From the NCBI GenBank assembly GCA_029204225.1, contig CM055097.1, forward strand, positions 63,795,662 through 63,859,661: a stretch of 64,000 nucleotides of DNA, read 5' to 3'. Below are positions 1 through 13,625 of the stretch, in pieces. The number at the start of each line of letters is the position of its first letter. Position 1 is the stretch's first letter. Origin of the DNA: Diphasiastrum complanatum. Its lineage: Eukaryota; Streptophyta; Lycopodiopsida; Lycopodiales; Lycopodiaceae. A model generated the notes under the pieces. That model made no database searches. It was given only the letters and a program-made list of their open reading frames with translations, and was not told where the DNA came from. The position numbers were made by a program, and so were the translations under genes.

Positions 1-3000
1 ATCGAAATCATCTTCTTTCAAATCTAGAGCCCTGATGTATTCTTTGACTTCGGTAGGACAATATGCCAGTCTTTCCCCGAGATCAGGTTCGTGTTCCATG
101 AATATCATGTGCTCTTCTTTTGATTCCTCTGATTTCAATGTGAAGTTGTTTTCTGTTAGTTCTTCTGCTTTTAAATCGTCAGCGTCCTCGTCAGTGGCAG
201 GGAAGTCAGGGTTAGACTTTGAATCAGGATGTGCTACTGGGCTGGACCGATGTAATTTCTTGTCTTCCTGTACATCAGAATTTCTCTGCAGGGTACATTC
301 AAGTGGTGCAAGCCCTTCTACTGGCCCCTCTTCATTATGTGCTAGTGAGATTTGTGCCTCTTCATCAATTGGAACTTGAGGAAGTTTCTCTCTCTTTTCT
401 TCCACATCAATTGTAGCATCTGCACGTTTGTCTTCAAAAAGCTCTTCCACAAAGGATGCTCCTGTGTGTTGTTCCAGCATTCGAATAGGTTGAACAGTTT
501 CAGAAGTGTAATCAAAATCATCTTCCTTCAATTTGAAAAGCTTGATGTATTCTTTAACTTCCTCTGTAGGACGATATTCCAGACTTTCCTTGAGCTCAGG
601 TTCTTCTTCCACCATGTGCTCTTCTGTTATTGCCTGTGATTCCTCTGTGAAGATGTTTTCTGTGAGTTTTCTTGCTGTTAAAGTGTCAGCTTCCGTAATG
701 GTTGTAGAGAACTCAGGCTGAGACTTTGAATCAGCATGTGCTACTGGGCTGGACTGCAGTAGTTCCTCGGCGTCCTCTACATCATAATTTTTCTGCACAT
801 CTTCCTCCTTATTGGTCTCTTCAAATGAAGATTCAACTGATTGAAGCCCTTCTATTAGCCACTCTTCATTATGTGCCAGTGAGATTGGTGCATCTTCATC
901 AATTGGAACTTGAGGAAGTTTCTCTCTCTTTTCATCCACATCAATTGCAGCATCTGCACCTTTCTCTTCAAAAAGCTCTTCCACAAAGGATGCTCCTGTG
1001 TGTTGTTCCTGCATTACAGTAGGTTGAACAGTTTCAGTAGTGTAATCAAAATCATCTTCCTTCAAGGGCTTGATGTATTCTTCTTCTTCTTCTGTAGGAC
1101 GATATGCTGGTGTTTCCTTGAGCTCAGGTTCGTATTCCATCAATATCGTCTGCTCTTCTGTTGATTCCTTTGATTCCACTGTGATGATGCTTTCTTCAAG
1201 TTCCTTTGCTGTTAATGTGTTATCAGCTGTAGAGATCTCAGGCTCAGATTTTTTATCAGCATGTGCTACTGGGCTGGACTGAGGTTGTTCCTCAGCTTTC
1301 GGTACATCATAATTTCTATGCCCATCTTCCTTTTTATTTTCTCCAGAGGAAGATTCAACTGATTCAAGCCGTTCTACCGGCGCTTGTTCATTATGTTCTG
1401 GTGAGATTTGTGCATCTTCATCAGTTGGAATGTGAGGAAGTTTCTCTGTCTTGTCATCGACATCTATTGTAGCATCTGCACCTTTCTCTTCTGCACCTTT
1501 CTCTTCAAAATGCTCTGCCGTAAAGGATGCTCCAGTTTCTTGTTCTGGTATTCCAATGTGTTGAACTGCCCCAGTGGTGTAATAAGAATCATCTTCCTTC
1601 AACTTCAAAGGCTTGTTGTATTCGTCAACATCTTCTGTAGGACGATATGCCAGTCTTTCTTTGAGCTCAGGTTCGTCGTCCATCAATATCATGTGCTCTT
1701 CTGTTGATTCCTGTGATTCCACTTTGAAGTTGTTTTCTGTAAGTTCTTTTGGAATCAAAGTGTCAGCTTCCTTATCAGCTGCAGAGAAATCAGACTCAGA
1801 CTTTGAATCTGCGTGTGCTACTGGGCTGGACCAAGGTAGTTCCTCGGCTTCCTGTACATCATATCTTCTTTGTACATCTTCCTCTGTATTGGTCTGTTCA
1901 AAAGAGGATTCAACTGATTGATGCTCTTCTACCGGCCGTTCTTCATTATGTGCCGTTGAGATTGGTGCATCTTCATCAATTGGAACATGAGGAAGTCCTT
2001 CTCCCTTTTCATCCACATCAATTGTCGCATATGCACGTTTCTCTTCAAAAAGCTCTGTCACAAAGGATGCTCCTGTGTCTTGTTGCGGCATTTCAATAGG
2101 TTGAGCAGTCTTAGTAGTGTAATCAAAATGATCTTCCTTCAAGGACTTGATGTATTCTTCAACTTCTTGTGTAGGATGACATGCCAGTCTTTCGTTAAGC
2201 TCAGTTTTGTCTTCCATCAATATCATGTTCTCTTGTGTTGATTCCTTTGATTTTACTGTGAAGTTGTTTTCTGTAAGTTCTTTTGCTGTAAAAGTTTCAG
2301 CTTCCTTATCAGCTATTGACAAATCAGGCTCAGACTTTGAATCAGCACGTGCTACTGGGCTGGATGCAGGTAGTTCCTCGGCTTCCTGTACATTATAATT
2401 TGTCTGCACATAATTTTCCCCTTTATTGGTCTCTTCACAAGAAGATTCAACTGATTCAAGCCCGTCTACCGGCCCCTCTTCATTATATGCCTGTGACTTT
2501 GGTGCATCTTGATCGATTGGAACATGTGGCAGTGCTTCTCTCTTTTCATGCATATGAATTGTAGCAAATGCACCTTTCTCTTCAAAAAGCTCTTCCACAA
2601 AGGATGGTCCTTTGTCTTGTTCCAGTATTCCAATAGCTTGAACAGTCTCAGTAGTGTGATCAGAGCCGTCTTCCTTCAAGGGCTTGATGTATTCTTGAAG
2701 TTCTTCTGTAGGACGATATGCCGGTTTTTCCTTGAGCTGGTAATCGTCTTCCATCAATATCATGTGCGCTTCTGTTGATTCTCGCGATTCCGCTGTTAAG
2801 ATGTTTTCTGTAACTTCTTTTGCTGTTAAAGTTTCAGCTTTCTTATCAGCTGTAGTGAAATCAGGCTCAGACTTTGAATCATCATGTGCTCCTGGGCTGG
2901 ACTGAGGTAGGTCCTCGGCTTCCTGTAGATTATAATTTGTCTGGACATCATCTTCCTCTTTATTGGTCTCTTTAGAAGTAGATTGAACTGATTGAAGCCC

Positions 3001-3961
3001 TTCTACTGGCCACTCTTCATTTTGTGCCGGTGGGATTGGTGCATCTTTATCAATTGGAACATGAGGAAGTGCTTCTCTCTTTTCATCCACATGAATTGTT
3101 GCATATGTACCTTCCTTTTCAGAAAGCTCTGTCTCGAAGGATGCTCCTGTGTCTTGTTCCAGTGTTCCAATAGGCTGAACAGTCTCAGTAGTGTAATCAG
3201 AATTATCTTTCTTCAAGGGCTTCTTGTATTCTTCAACTTCTTCTGTAGGAGGATATGCCGTTCTGTCCTTGAGCTGATGTTCATCTTCCATCAATATCAT
3301 ATGCCCTTCTGTTGATTCCTGTGATTCAACTGTGAAGATCTTTTCTGTAAGTTCTTTTGCTGCTGAATTTTCAGATTTCCTATGAGCTGTAGAGTAATGA
3401 GGCTCAGACGTTGAATGAGCATGTGCCACTGGGCTGGACTGAGGGAATTCCTCGGGTTCCTGTACATTATAATTTCTCTGGACATCTTCCACTTTATTGG
3501 TCTCTTTAGAAGAAGATTGATCAGATTGAAGCCCTTCTACCGGCCCCTCTTCATTAGGTGCCGGTGAGATTGGTGCATGTTCATCAATTGGAAGCACTTC
3601 TCTTTTGTCATCTACATCAATTTTATCATCTGGACTTTTCTCTTGAAAAAGCTCTTCCACAAAGGATGCTCCTGTGTCTTGTTCCGGTATTCCAATAAGT
3701 TGAACAGTCTGAGTATTGTATTCAAAATCATCTTTATTCAAGGGATTGATGTATTCTTCAACTTTTTTTGTAGGATGATATGCCAATCTTTCCTTGAGCT
3801 CAGGTTCGTCTTCCATGACTATCATCTGCTCTTCTGTTGATTCCTGTGATTCCAGTGTGAAGATGTTTTCTTCAAGTTCCTTTGCTGTTAAAGTGTTATC
3901 GGCTTCCTTATCAGCTGTAGAAATCTCAGGCTCAGATTTTGTATCAGCATGTGCTAGTGGG
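1..3961 (-). repeat. In-frame tandem array of ~177-residue units (7 full, 1 partial)
   Basis: A marker motif, QSSPVAHADSKSEP and variants (plus strand gggctggac), recurs with its ggg at 3959, 3431, 2894, 2357, 1823, 1271, 746 and 239. The spacings are 528, 537, 537, 534, 552, 525 and 507 bp, all multiples of three, so length changes have kept the frame. Each unit has the same order of short motifs: SSPVAHADSKSE, LTENIFTVESQESTEEHM, ELKERLAYRPTEEVEEYI, a hydrophobic-acidic motif TGASFVEELFEEKGAD, then VPIDEDAPIS and EETNKEEDVQ. The array continues past position 1. The units are similar but clearly diverged, so this is not a recent duplication or an assembly artefact. Confidence 0.9.
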
Positions 3962-6900
3962 CTGGACCGAGGTAGTTCCTCGGCTTCCTGTACATCGTAA
4001 TTTCTCTCCAAATCTTCCTCTGTATTGGTCTCTTCAGAGGAAGCTTGAACTTCTTGTGATCGGGCCTTATATTTGTCACCAGGAAGCTCTTGCAGAGACT
4101 CCTCTGTACCTAAACTCACAGATCTTGTGTCATTAAATATATCTTCCGCTGCTATGTGGCTTTCTGTTTCCTTTTTTGGGGAAGATTGGCTGTCCGCTTC
4201 TTGTACCAGTTTCGTGTCACTATTGGTCTCAGTAGTATTGTTTGTTTGCTCAGTAATATCAAGTTTTTGCAAATCTTTGAGCTCGGGGAGCTCTTCATCG
4301 ACAATGGAAGGCACATTTTGTACGCCAGTTGATGGCGAACGTGCAGCTACTTTTACCTGGTTTCTTTCATCCAAATATATAAGCTTTTGATCCTCCTTAT
4401 CTTTGTCTTCAAGTGGCTGTACGTCTATCTCCTTGAGAAGGATGTTTGTCTCTGATGTTTTCATAGTTGTTCCTTCCTGTAATCGTAATAGAGACTGAAG
4501 CACTTCCATTGACCCTTCTTCAATATTGTCTGTTGAGGTTAGTGCTTCTTCAGCAATACAAATTTGAGGCATTGTTTCTCTTTGTTCGTTAGAATCAGCT
4601 GCTGCATTGCTTTCTCTGAATGCCTCTGTAAGCAATTCTCCTGTTTCTTGATCTGTTATTCTCATGCGTAAAACATCCTCGTTACTGTGATCAGAATCAA
4701 CATCCCCCAAGGGCCTGAAATATACTTCAACTGTAGGATGATATTGCAATCCTTGCTTGAGCTGAGGTTCGTTGTCCATAAGTATCGCATGTGCTGCTGT
4801 GGATTCTGACGATTCTACTATAGAGGTGTTTCCTTCAGGCTCCTTGGCTGTTGAAGTTTCTGTTTGCTTATCAATTTTAGATGTCTGAGGTTCATCAAAC
4901 CTTTCGACGACATCCTCTAGTTTTTGCTCTTTTGTTGTTTCAGGTGATAAGTTTGGAACTCCAGATACTTCTATTTGTCCATCTTCCTCCCTAGAAATTG
5001 ACTGTGCATTTTGGATGTGTTCGTTTATAACTAGTGTCTCATTAACAGTTGAGACAGGAGGTACATCTCGAGTGACCTCTGCATCAGCAATAACTAGTAA
5101 AGTTTCTGTTTGTGTATTGTCATCAACTGGAAACAGTTCATGTGGGCCATCTGTATCTGAAGTTGGCCTCTGTTCAGGACCTGTAGTATCAATGTACTCC
5201 TGTTTTTTGATTTTCTCTTCTTTTTGTTGCAGTTGGACATCTTCAATAGTGGATTCTATATCAACAGCACTTGTGGAAGTCATCAGCATACGATCATCGG
5301 CATTGGTTTCTTCTTTTGCCTCAGTTGTGTCCTGCATCAACGGCTGGTGCTCAGGTGCTTGAGCCATTTCCTTTTCTATGAAATCTCCCAAAGCTGATTT
5401 TGAATCAGTAGCCAAACCAGAACATTTTGCTGGTATAGTTTCAACTGGTATGGAGTCAACTATTCCATGCTCTTCATTGTCGAGTTCTTGCAAATCTTTT
5501 GGCTTGGATCCCTTGTCGGACAGAATCTCAATTTCTTCTTTCTCTTGAGATGATTGGTTTTCATACATCTCTTCCTGAGCCGCTGCCGCTATCTCTGTAT
5601 GTGTTACTGGGCTGGAGGGAGGTAGTTCTGCTTTTAGTGCGTCATAAAGTTTGTGCACATCTTCCCCTTTGTTGGTTTCTTCGGCAGGAGATTGATCTTC
5701 CTGTGGTTGGATGTTCAATTTTTCCTGTTCTTCATTGACAACAGAAGGTGCGTTTTGTACTTCACTTGATGGCAAACTTGAAGCTGCATCTGATTGCATA
5801 AGCATCAACTCTTCGTTACTTTTGTGTTTGCAAAGTTTTACCTCTATTTCATCAACAAGAGGAATGTTTGCCTCTCGAGTTTGTATAGTTGTTCCTTCCT
5901 GGAATTGGGAATGGGATTGAAGCTCCCTCACCAGCTTCTTAACATTATGTGTCGGTTCTTCTTCATCAATTTGAATATGAGGAATTACATCTCTCTGTTC
6001 ATCAAGTTTAACTGAAGCGTCTGCATCTGTGCCAAATAGAATTAGTTCATTTGTGTCATGCGCATCTGAAGTTGGAACTTGCTCAACAATTTTACCATCA
6101 ATGCACTCTTGTGTTTCAGCTGCCACTTCTTGATCTTGTTTTTCAAGACTTGCAGATGTTGTTTCAATATCAGCTGCGTTGGTGGACATTTCATTTATTA
6201 TTTCATCTGATGAAGTCGATTTGGATTCAGGAACTGAACTAAAATCTTTCACTGGGATGTAGTCAACTTGTTCATATCCTTGCTCTTTATTGGGAAGTGT
6301 CTCCAAATCCTTGAATTTGAAATCCTCCTCCAAAGCAATCTTATGTGTTTTTCTCTCTTCAGATGATTGGAATTCAGACCCATCTTCGTGAAGGTCCTTA
6401 GCAGTTGAAGCTATTATGTCTGTATCCCGTGTAGTTTGGTCTACTGCTGCTGTGACAGGTACCTCAATCCATTTAAAAAGATGGGCATCTTCTTGCATCT
6501 CATTGAGCTTTTCACTCTGTGATGCAGTTAACTCTTTAGGCTCTTTCTTTGAAGACGAGGGTATCTGGAACTCTTTTGCATCCGTCAACTCTGAATCAGA
6601 GATATCTAGTAGCAGTGTTTCTCTTTGTGTTTTTTCATCACATGGAAATATTTCATGTCTCTCATTTGTATCTGAAGTTGTTTCCTGCTTGACAGTAATA
6701 TCATCAGTGCACTCGTGTGTCTCCGTTGTCTCTTGTTGATGTTGTAGTTGGAAATCTTCATTTTTGGATCCAGTATCAGCAACCTCTTCGTGAGAGAATG
6801 CCAGTGTCTCTATATCTGTTTCCAGCTGTCTCTGAAGTGATAGTACGTCTGGCTGTGTTGCAGTTTCAATGTCAGCATCAACTAAGATGTTGTTCTCCTG

Positions 6901-9900
6901 TGGTAGTAGCTGGATTTTGGTAAACATTGCGTCTTGTGCAGCTACTTCTGCTACATATGGAGGTTCTTGAGCCATTTCATTTTCTATTTCGTCTCTTAAA
7001 GGTGATATTGAATCAGTAGGCAAACCAGAACATTCTGCTGGTACAGAGTCACTGTATCCTTGCTCTTCATTGTGAGGTGGCTGCAAATATTTTGTTTTGG
7101 ATCCCTTGTCAGAAGGAATCTCAATGTCTGTTTTCTCTTGAGATGATTGGATTTTGGACCTCTTTTCACTAAGGTTCTTAACATTTGATTCCGTTATATC
7201 TGACGTCATGTCTGCTAGTACAGGTATGTCAATCTCTTTGAGAGCATGTGCATGTTCTTGCAACACATAGAGCTTTTCACTCTGCCATGCAGTTATTTCT
7301 TTGGATGACTCTATCCAAGCAGAGTCTATCTCTAACTCTTTTGTGTCCATAGTTCTGTGTGTGACAGTATCTTTGATCATGCTGCTAGTGTCTGCTACCA
7401 GAGGTATTTCTACTTCTGTGCTCTGAGCTTGTACTTGCAATTTGTGGTCAGTCTCTGAATTGACATCTGCTACTGGGCTGGACTGAGGTAGTAGTTCCTC
7501 AACTTTCTGTCCATCACGATTTCTCTGCACATCTTCCTGTTCTAGGGCATTCGATTTGTCACCAGAAATCTCTTCCAGAAGCTCCTTTCCACCTGTACTC
7601 ACAGATCTTGTCTCGTCAGAACTATCTTGCCCTGTGATGTAGTTTTCTGCCTCATTCTGTTTGATGGATTGGCTGTCCTGTTCTTTTACCACTTTCGTGT
7701 CACCATTGGTCTCTGATTTATCACTTGTTTCCTCAGCAGTATGAAGTTTCTGCAAATCGTTTAGCTCAGCGAGTTGTTGATTGACAATGGAAGGTACATT
7801 TTGTACTTCAGTTGATGGTAAATGTAAAGCTGCTTCTGTCAGGTTGTTTGCATCCAAATAAGTATGTTTTAGCTCGTACTCGTCTTTATATTCAGCTGTT
7901 TGTACCTGTATCTCCTCACTGATAAGGATGTTTGTCTCAGGTGTTTGCGAAGTTGTTCCTTCCTGTGATGGAAATGGAGACTGAATTTCTTCTACAGGCC
8001 CTTTTTCATACTGTGCTGATAAGATGAGTGTTTCTTCATCAGTTGTAATGTGAGGCATTACTCTTTGTTTAATTAAATGAACTGCACCATCTGCATTTTT
8101 TTCTTCAAATAAGGATTTGCTAGTTTCTTGTTCTGTTATTCTCATCGGTAGAATGTTTGTGATATTCTGGTCAAAATCAACCTCCCCCAAAGTCTTGAAG
8201 TTTCCTTCAACTTGTTCCGTTGAATGATATGCCAGGCTTTCCTTGAGCTGATCATCCACAAGTATCACATGTTCTTCTGTTGATTTTGATGATTCCACTA
8301 TGGAGACATTTCCTCCAAGCTCCTGTGCTGTTAAAATGCTTGCTTCCTTTTGAATTGCGGATGTCTCAGGTTCATCAATCGTTTTGACATCCTCTACGTT
8401 TTGTTCCTCTGTTGGTTCAGGTAATAAGTTTATTCCATCAGATGCTTCTATTTGTCCATCTTCCTCAGTGGAAATTGGCAGTGTATTTTGGTTGTTCTCC
8501 TGTACTAATGATGTTTCATTAGAAGTTGAGATCTGAGGTACGTGTAATGGGATCTCTGCTTCAGCTGTAGCTATTAACGTTTCTCCTTCTGCATTGTCAA
8601 CAAAGGGAAATTCTTCATGTGGGGCATCTGTATCTGAAGTTGACATCTGTGCACCTGTAATATTGATGCACTCATGTGTATCAGTTTCCTGTTCTTGGTC
8701 TTGCAGTTGGACATTTTCAATAGTTGATCCTATATCAGCAGCATTGGTGGAAGTCGATAGCTGCCCCACTTGAGAAGTACCAGCATCAGTTTCTTTTATC
8801 ACCTCAATTATGTCATAGAATGGTTGCAGCTCTTTTATCGGTTGCTGCTCTACTTCGCTGAGAGGAGCACCTTCTGCAATCTCTTTCTGAGATGCCGCCT
8901 CTGTCTCTATGTGTTTTACTGGGCTGGACTGACTTGGTTCTTCAGCTTCTTCCTGTAATGGCAATCGAGATTGAAGCTCTTCTACCATCCCCTCTTCATT
9001 ATGCGCTGGTGAGTTGAGTGTTTTTTCATCAATCTGAATATGAGGAATTACGTCTCTCTGTTCATCCATATTAACTACATCTTCCCCATCCGTGTCAAAT
9101 AGTACTAGTTCATTTGTGTCATCTGTATCTGAAGTTGGCACCTGCGTAGCACCTTTGCCATCAATGCACTCTTGTGTCTCAGCTGTCTCTGTTTGATATT
9201 TTCTCTGGAGATCTTCATCTGTTGTTTCAATATCAGCAGCACTGGTTGACGTTTCATTTTTTATTTCATCTGATGGGGTTGATTTGGAATTGGTAGAAAA
9301 ACCCAAATCTTTTGCTGGTATACAGTCAACTAGTTCATATCCTTGCTCGTTATAGTGAATTGTCCGCAAATCATCTGGTTTGAAACCCTCCTCCAATGGA
9401 ATCTCAAGTTGTTCACTCTCTTCAGATGATCGGATTTTCATGTAGTTTTCTGCTTCCTTCTGTGGGGTGCATTGGCTTTTCTGTTCCTGTACCACTTCGG
9501 TGTCACCATCGGTCTCAGGTTTATCACTTGTTTGCTCAGCAGTATCAAGTTTATGGAGTTCTTTCAGCTCGGGGAGCTCTTTATCGAAAATAGAGGGTAC
9601 ATTTCGTACTTCAGTTGATGGCAAACTTATAGCTGCCGCTATCAGGTTCTTTGCATCCAAATTTAGCTCCTCTTTATCTTTGTCTTCAGATGATTGTACC
9701 TCTATTTTCTTTAAGAGAAGGATGTTTGTCTCTGGTGTTTGTGTGGTTATTCCTTCCTGTAATGTCAATGGAAACTGAAGATCTTCTACCAGCCCTTCAT
9801 TCTTAAAGTACTCTTCAACTTGTTCTGTAGGATGATATGCCAATTTTCCCTTGAGCTGAGGTTCGTCGTCCGCATTGATCCCACATTCTTTTGTTGATTC

Positions 9901-12900
9901 TGACGATTCCACTACGGTGATGTTTTCTCCAAGCTCGATCGCCGTTGAAGTGTCTACTTCCTTATGAATTGTAGACGTCTCAGGTTCTTCAAACCTTTGG
10001 ACATCAGATGCTTCTGTTTGTCTATCTTCCTCAGCAGAAGTTGGCAGTTGGATATTTTCCTGCACTATTAGGGATTCAAAGGTTGAGATGTGAGGTACAT
10101 CCAATGTGGCCTCTGCATCAGAAATGGCTATTAACGTTTGTCCTTGTTTATGATCATCAACTGGAAGTAGTTCATGCAGGGCATCTGCTTCTGATGTTGT
10201 CATCTGCTCAGTACCTGTACTATTGTTGCACTCTTGTGTATCAGTTTTCTCTTCTTGGTCTTGGATTTGGGCATCTTCAATAGTTGATCCTATATCAGCA
10301 GCACTGATGACACTCAATAGCTGGAACACTTGAGAAGTACTGGCACCGGTTTCTTTTATCGCCTGAGTCTTGTCGTGTATTAATGATTTCAGCTCGGGTA
10401 CCTGTTGCTCTTCTACTTCACTAAGAGGAGCTTCTTCTGCAACATCTTCCTGAGATGCCTCCTCTTGCTCTGGATGTTCTACTGGGCTAGACTGTAGTAC
10501 TTCAATTTTTTGTGCATCATAATCTCTGTGCAAATTTTTGGCTTTGTTGGCATCTTCAGCAGGAAATTTAACTTCCCATGACAGGATATTGAATTTGTCA
10601 TCAGGAAGGTTATCTGGAAGCTGCTCAGCTCCCGAACTTGTGTCATCATTGATATCAACCTCTGCTATGTAGTTTGCTTCTTCCTTCTGTGGAACAAATT
10701 CATTGTCCTGTTCTTGTACCACTTTTGCACCACCATTGGTCTCAGCTCTATCATTTCGTAGCTCAGTAGTGTGAGGTTTATGCAAATACTCAGTTTTATG
10801 CAAATAATTAGGGATCCCTATAGCCATTTCATTTCCTATTTCATCTGCTAAAGATGATTTTGAATGAAATGCCAAACCAAAATCTTTCAATGGTATAGTG
10901 CCAACTAGTTCATATTCTTGCTCTTTATCCTCAGGCATCTGCAAATCTTTTAGTTTGAGACCCTCCTGCACAGGAATCTTAATTTCTTTTCTTTCTTCAG
11001 ATGATTGGATCTCAGACCCATCTTTGGGAAGGTCCTCATTATTTGAAGCCATTATATCTGTAACTTTGGTAGTCGTGTGTACTGCTACAGGTACCTTAAT
11101 CTCTTTGAGAATAGTATAATCCTCTTGCATTTCATTGAGCTTTTTGCTCTGTGATGTGAGTAGCTCTGCAGGCTCTTTCTTCCAGGCAGAGGGTATCTCT
11201 ACGTCTTTTGCATCCATTATTGCATGTCTAGTATCTTTGATTATTTCTGTAGTACCCGCTAGTTGAGCTATTGGTACTTCTCCCCTCTGAGCTTCAACTT
11301 GCAGTTCTGGCTCACCCTTAAGATCAACGTGTGTTGCTGGGCTGGATAGAGGTAATTTCTCAGCTTTCAATTCATCAGTATTTCTGTGCACATTTTCCTC
11401 TTTGTCAATATCTTTAGCATGAGATTCAACTTCATGTGGCAGGGCATTGAATTCGTCACGAGGGAGCACTTCCAGCAGCTCCTTTGCTCCTGAACTCTCA
11501 GATCTTTTCTCTTCAGTTGTATCTTCATCTGGTTTGTAGTTTTCTGTTTCATTCTGTGGGAAGGATTCAATATCTTGTTCTTCCACCACTTCTGCGTCAC
11601 CATTGGTCTCATCTGCATCATGTGCCTGTTCAGCAGTATCAAGCTTCTGCAAATCTTTTAGCTCTGCGTTTTTTTCATCAAGGACGGAAACAACATGTTG
11701 TACTTCAGTCAGTGGCAGAGTTAAAGCTTCTTCCACCAAGCTCTTTGCATCTGAATGTATAATCATGAGCTCCTCATCTTTGTCTTCAGGTAGTCGTACC
11801 TCTGTTTCCTCAATGAGAAGGATGTTTTCCTGTGTTGATTGCATAGGTGTCCATTTCTGTAATGAAATTGGAGATTGAAGCTCTTCTTCATTATGCACTT
11901 GTGAGATCGGTGCTTCTTCATCAATTGAAATGTCAGGTATCACTTCTCTCTGTTCATTCATATTAAGTGCAACATCTGCATCTTTTTTTCTGAAAAACTC
12001 TTTGACAAAGGGCTCTCCTGTTTCTTGTTCTGGTATTCTCATAAGCTGAACAACCTCAGTAGCTTTATTATAATCAAGTTCTCCCAAAGGCTTTGTCTCC
12101 TGTATGTGCTCTGTTGTTCCGTCCTCCGGTGATTTCTGGGCTTCTTGTTTTTCTGGAAGCCTTAAATAGCTGGTACTGTTGAACGAGGCATGCTTGAAAA
12201 CCTCTGCTGCAGAGGTTTCTGGCAGAACTGTTTGACTTCCTGGAACCTCAGTTTCCTTTTGTAATTTCTGATCATCCACTTTGTCAACTTGCTTCATCCT
12301 GTGAGAAGATCCCTCGTTTTTTGGCCTAGTTACTGTCTCAACCGTTAGTGTATTTGCTGAAAGAGTTGCTGGCTGGGCCATTGGTAGAAAAATATAGCCT
12401 GCTTCTGACTTTCCAGATTGATCATCATCCTCAGAATAATAGAAATCTGGCCCTTCAACATGCACTAGGCTGTCACTTGACGTTTCAGAGGATTTACCTT
12501 CAGGCAACGACTTATCACTTGAGTAATCACCCTCCGTTATTTTATCTGTACTGGCCATGTCTATTTTTGCATCATGCAAAATATAAACATGCTCCGATGG
12601 GTCTTTTTCTTTTGGAAAGGTCTCATCAACCTGAGTATCAATTTCTTTCCTTGGAGTTTCTAATTCTGCCTTCTTTGCTAATAGAAGTTGCTCTGCTGAA
12701 GTAGAGTCGTTTTCTCTTTGAAGGTTTTCAGTAGTTAACCCACTCTCTCTGGTATTTGACTTAGGCCCCATTGAGATGAACTCCCAATTTTCTGCTTCTA
12801 ACTTCAACTTTATTGGCTGATACTCCTGACTTATGTCTGCAACACCCTTAGAAACCTTATCTATCGTCACTGGAAGAGCGCCTTCTGATGCAGATGGCAT

Positions 12901-13455
12901 ATCTTTTGAAAAGGGTGTTTTTCTTCTTTCCAGTGGCTCTGTAGACAACTTCTGTTGCTCTTTCTCCCTCGCAATTTGAGTCTCAGTGTATCTATCAAGT
13001 TCTCTCTGTTTTTCAGTTTTTATGCGAGGGCGTGGTGAAGATTGCAGAACACTTTCAGAAGTGCTACTCGCATTTTGTAATTTTGTTGAGCGATTTGACC
13101 CAGAATTCATGTGATCTTCCTTGCTGGGAGAAGCAGAAATTGGGTTCAACTCTTTCTTTGAATCATATGTGGACTGTCTGACACTTGCACTTCTGGATAC
13201 GGTTTCATCCTGAGATTCTTCAGCAATATTGCCTTGTGCATCTAGTGGTGCAAAATCTGGAAAACTCTCATGGAGCTCCTCCTGTGCATCATGGTATCTG
13301 TCTGAACTCTCATCCGCAAGTAATGTTCCAAATTGTTTTCTTCTTGCGAGTTCTGATATTTTTGTTTCATCTCTGTTTCCTGCCTCTGGTGATTCAATGA
13401 CCTCTATTTTCTCGCTTTGTTTGATATCTCTTGAACCTTTTGATGTTTCTTGCTC
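1..13455 (-). CDS. Giant acidic repetitive protein, main exon (partial, runs off the left edge)
   Basis: The minus-strand frame whose codons fall on plus positions 3k+1 to 3k+3 is open from 13,455 to 1: 4,485 codons without a stop. The upstream edge is a good 3' splice site (TCTTTCTATTACAG, then GAG). Spot translations at 13.4, 12.9, 8.9, 2.9 and 0.06 kb all give the same style of protein: rich in Glu, Asp, Ser, Thr and Lys, with almost no Cys or Trp. I see no catalytic motif, signal peptide or membrane helix. The first ~400 residues are non-repetitive and include a charged stretch (RELDRYTETQIAREKEQQK, near 13,000). Then come long-period degenerate repeats, then a tandem array of ~177-residue units. 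No stop codon lies in the window, so the true C-terminus is unknown. I do not recognise the family. A large disordered scaffold or membrane-linked acidic protein is an inference from composition and the likely first exon. Confidence 0.9.
3962..12100 (-). repeat. Older long-period internal repeats of the giant exon
   Basis: The SSP marker recurs with its ggg at 5609, 7475, 8921, 10484 and 11339, that is 1650, 1866, 1446, 1563 and 855 bp apart, all multiples of three. A second motif, close to STEVQNVPSIVDEELPELKD followed by LDTAEQ, recurs near 4300, 5740, 7785, 9590 and 11,690. A third (TSDTD plus a HELFPVDD-like stretch) recurs near 5150, 6660, 8630 and 10,180. So the middle of the exon is an older, more diverged repeat of roughly 480-620 residues. 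The short units at the C-terminal side look like a later amplification of one part of it. Confidence 0.75.
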
Positions 13456-13475
13456 CTGTAATAGAAAGAGACAGG
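13456..13475 (-). other. 3' splice acceptor of the giant exon
   Basis: On the minus strand the sequence reads CCTGTCTCTTTCTATTACAG immediately before the GAG that opens the giant reading frame. This is a pyrimidine tract plus CAG, a canonical U2 acceptor. The same frame gains no clear protein-like sequence upstream of it. Confidence 0.8.
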
Positions 13476-13484
13476 CACAGGGGA

Positions 13485-13625
13485 GGTCATATATTGTGGC
13501 AAATCTCAAGTTGTCAATGAACACATCTCATAATCAACACAGTAGAACAAAAAGTTCAATTGTGGCAAATCTCAAGTTGTCAATGAACACATCTCATAAT
13601 CAACACAGTAGATCAAAAAGTTCAA
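13485..13625. repeat. Tandem duplication of ~70 bp beside the giant exon
   Basis: A block starting attgtggcaaatctcaagtt and ending in aaaaagttcaa occurs twice back to back, differing at about one base (agaacaa versus agatcaa). It lies just upstream of the acceptor, inside the inferred intron. Confidence 0.85.

Noticed and set aside
3297-3485. Short minus-strand frames at 3.3, 7.0 and 11.4 kb
   Set aside because: Out-of-frame shadows of the giant exon.
35-13400. Many plus-strand open frames of 60-150 codons across 0-13.4 kb
   Set aside because: They are antisense shadows of the minus-strand giant exon; they repeat with its unit period and stop often, while the minus frame is open throughout.
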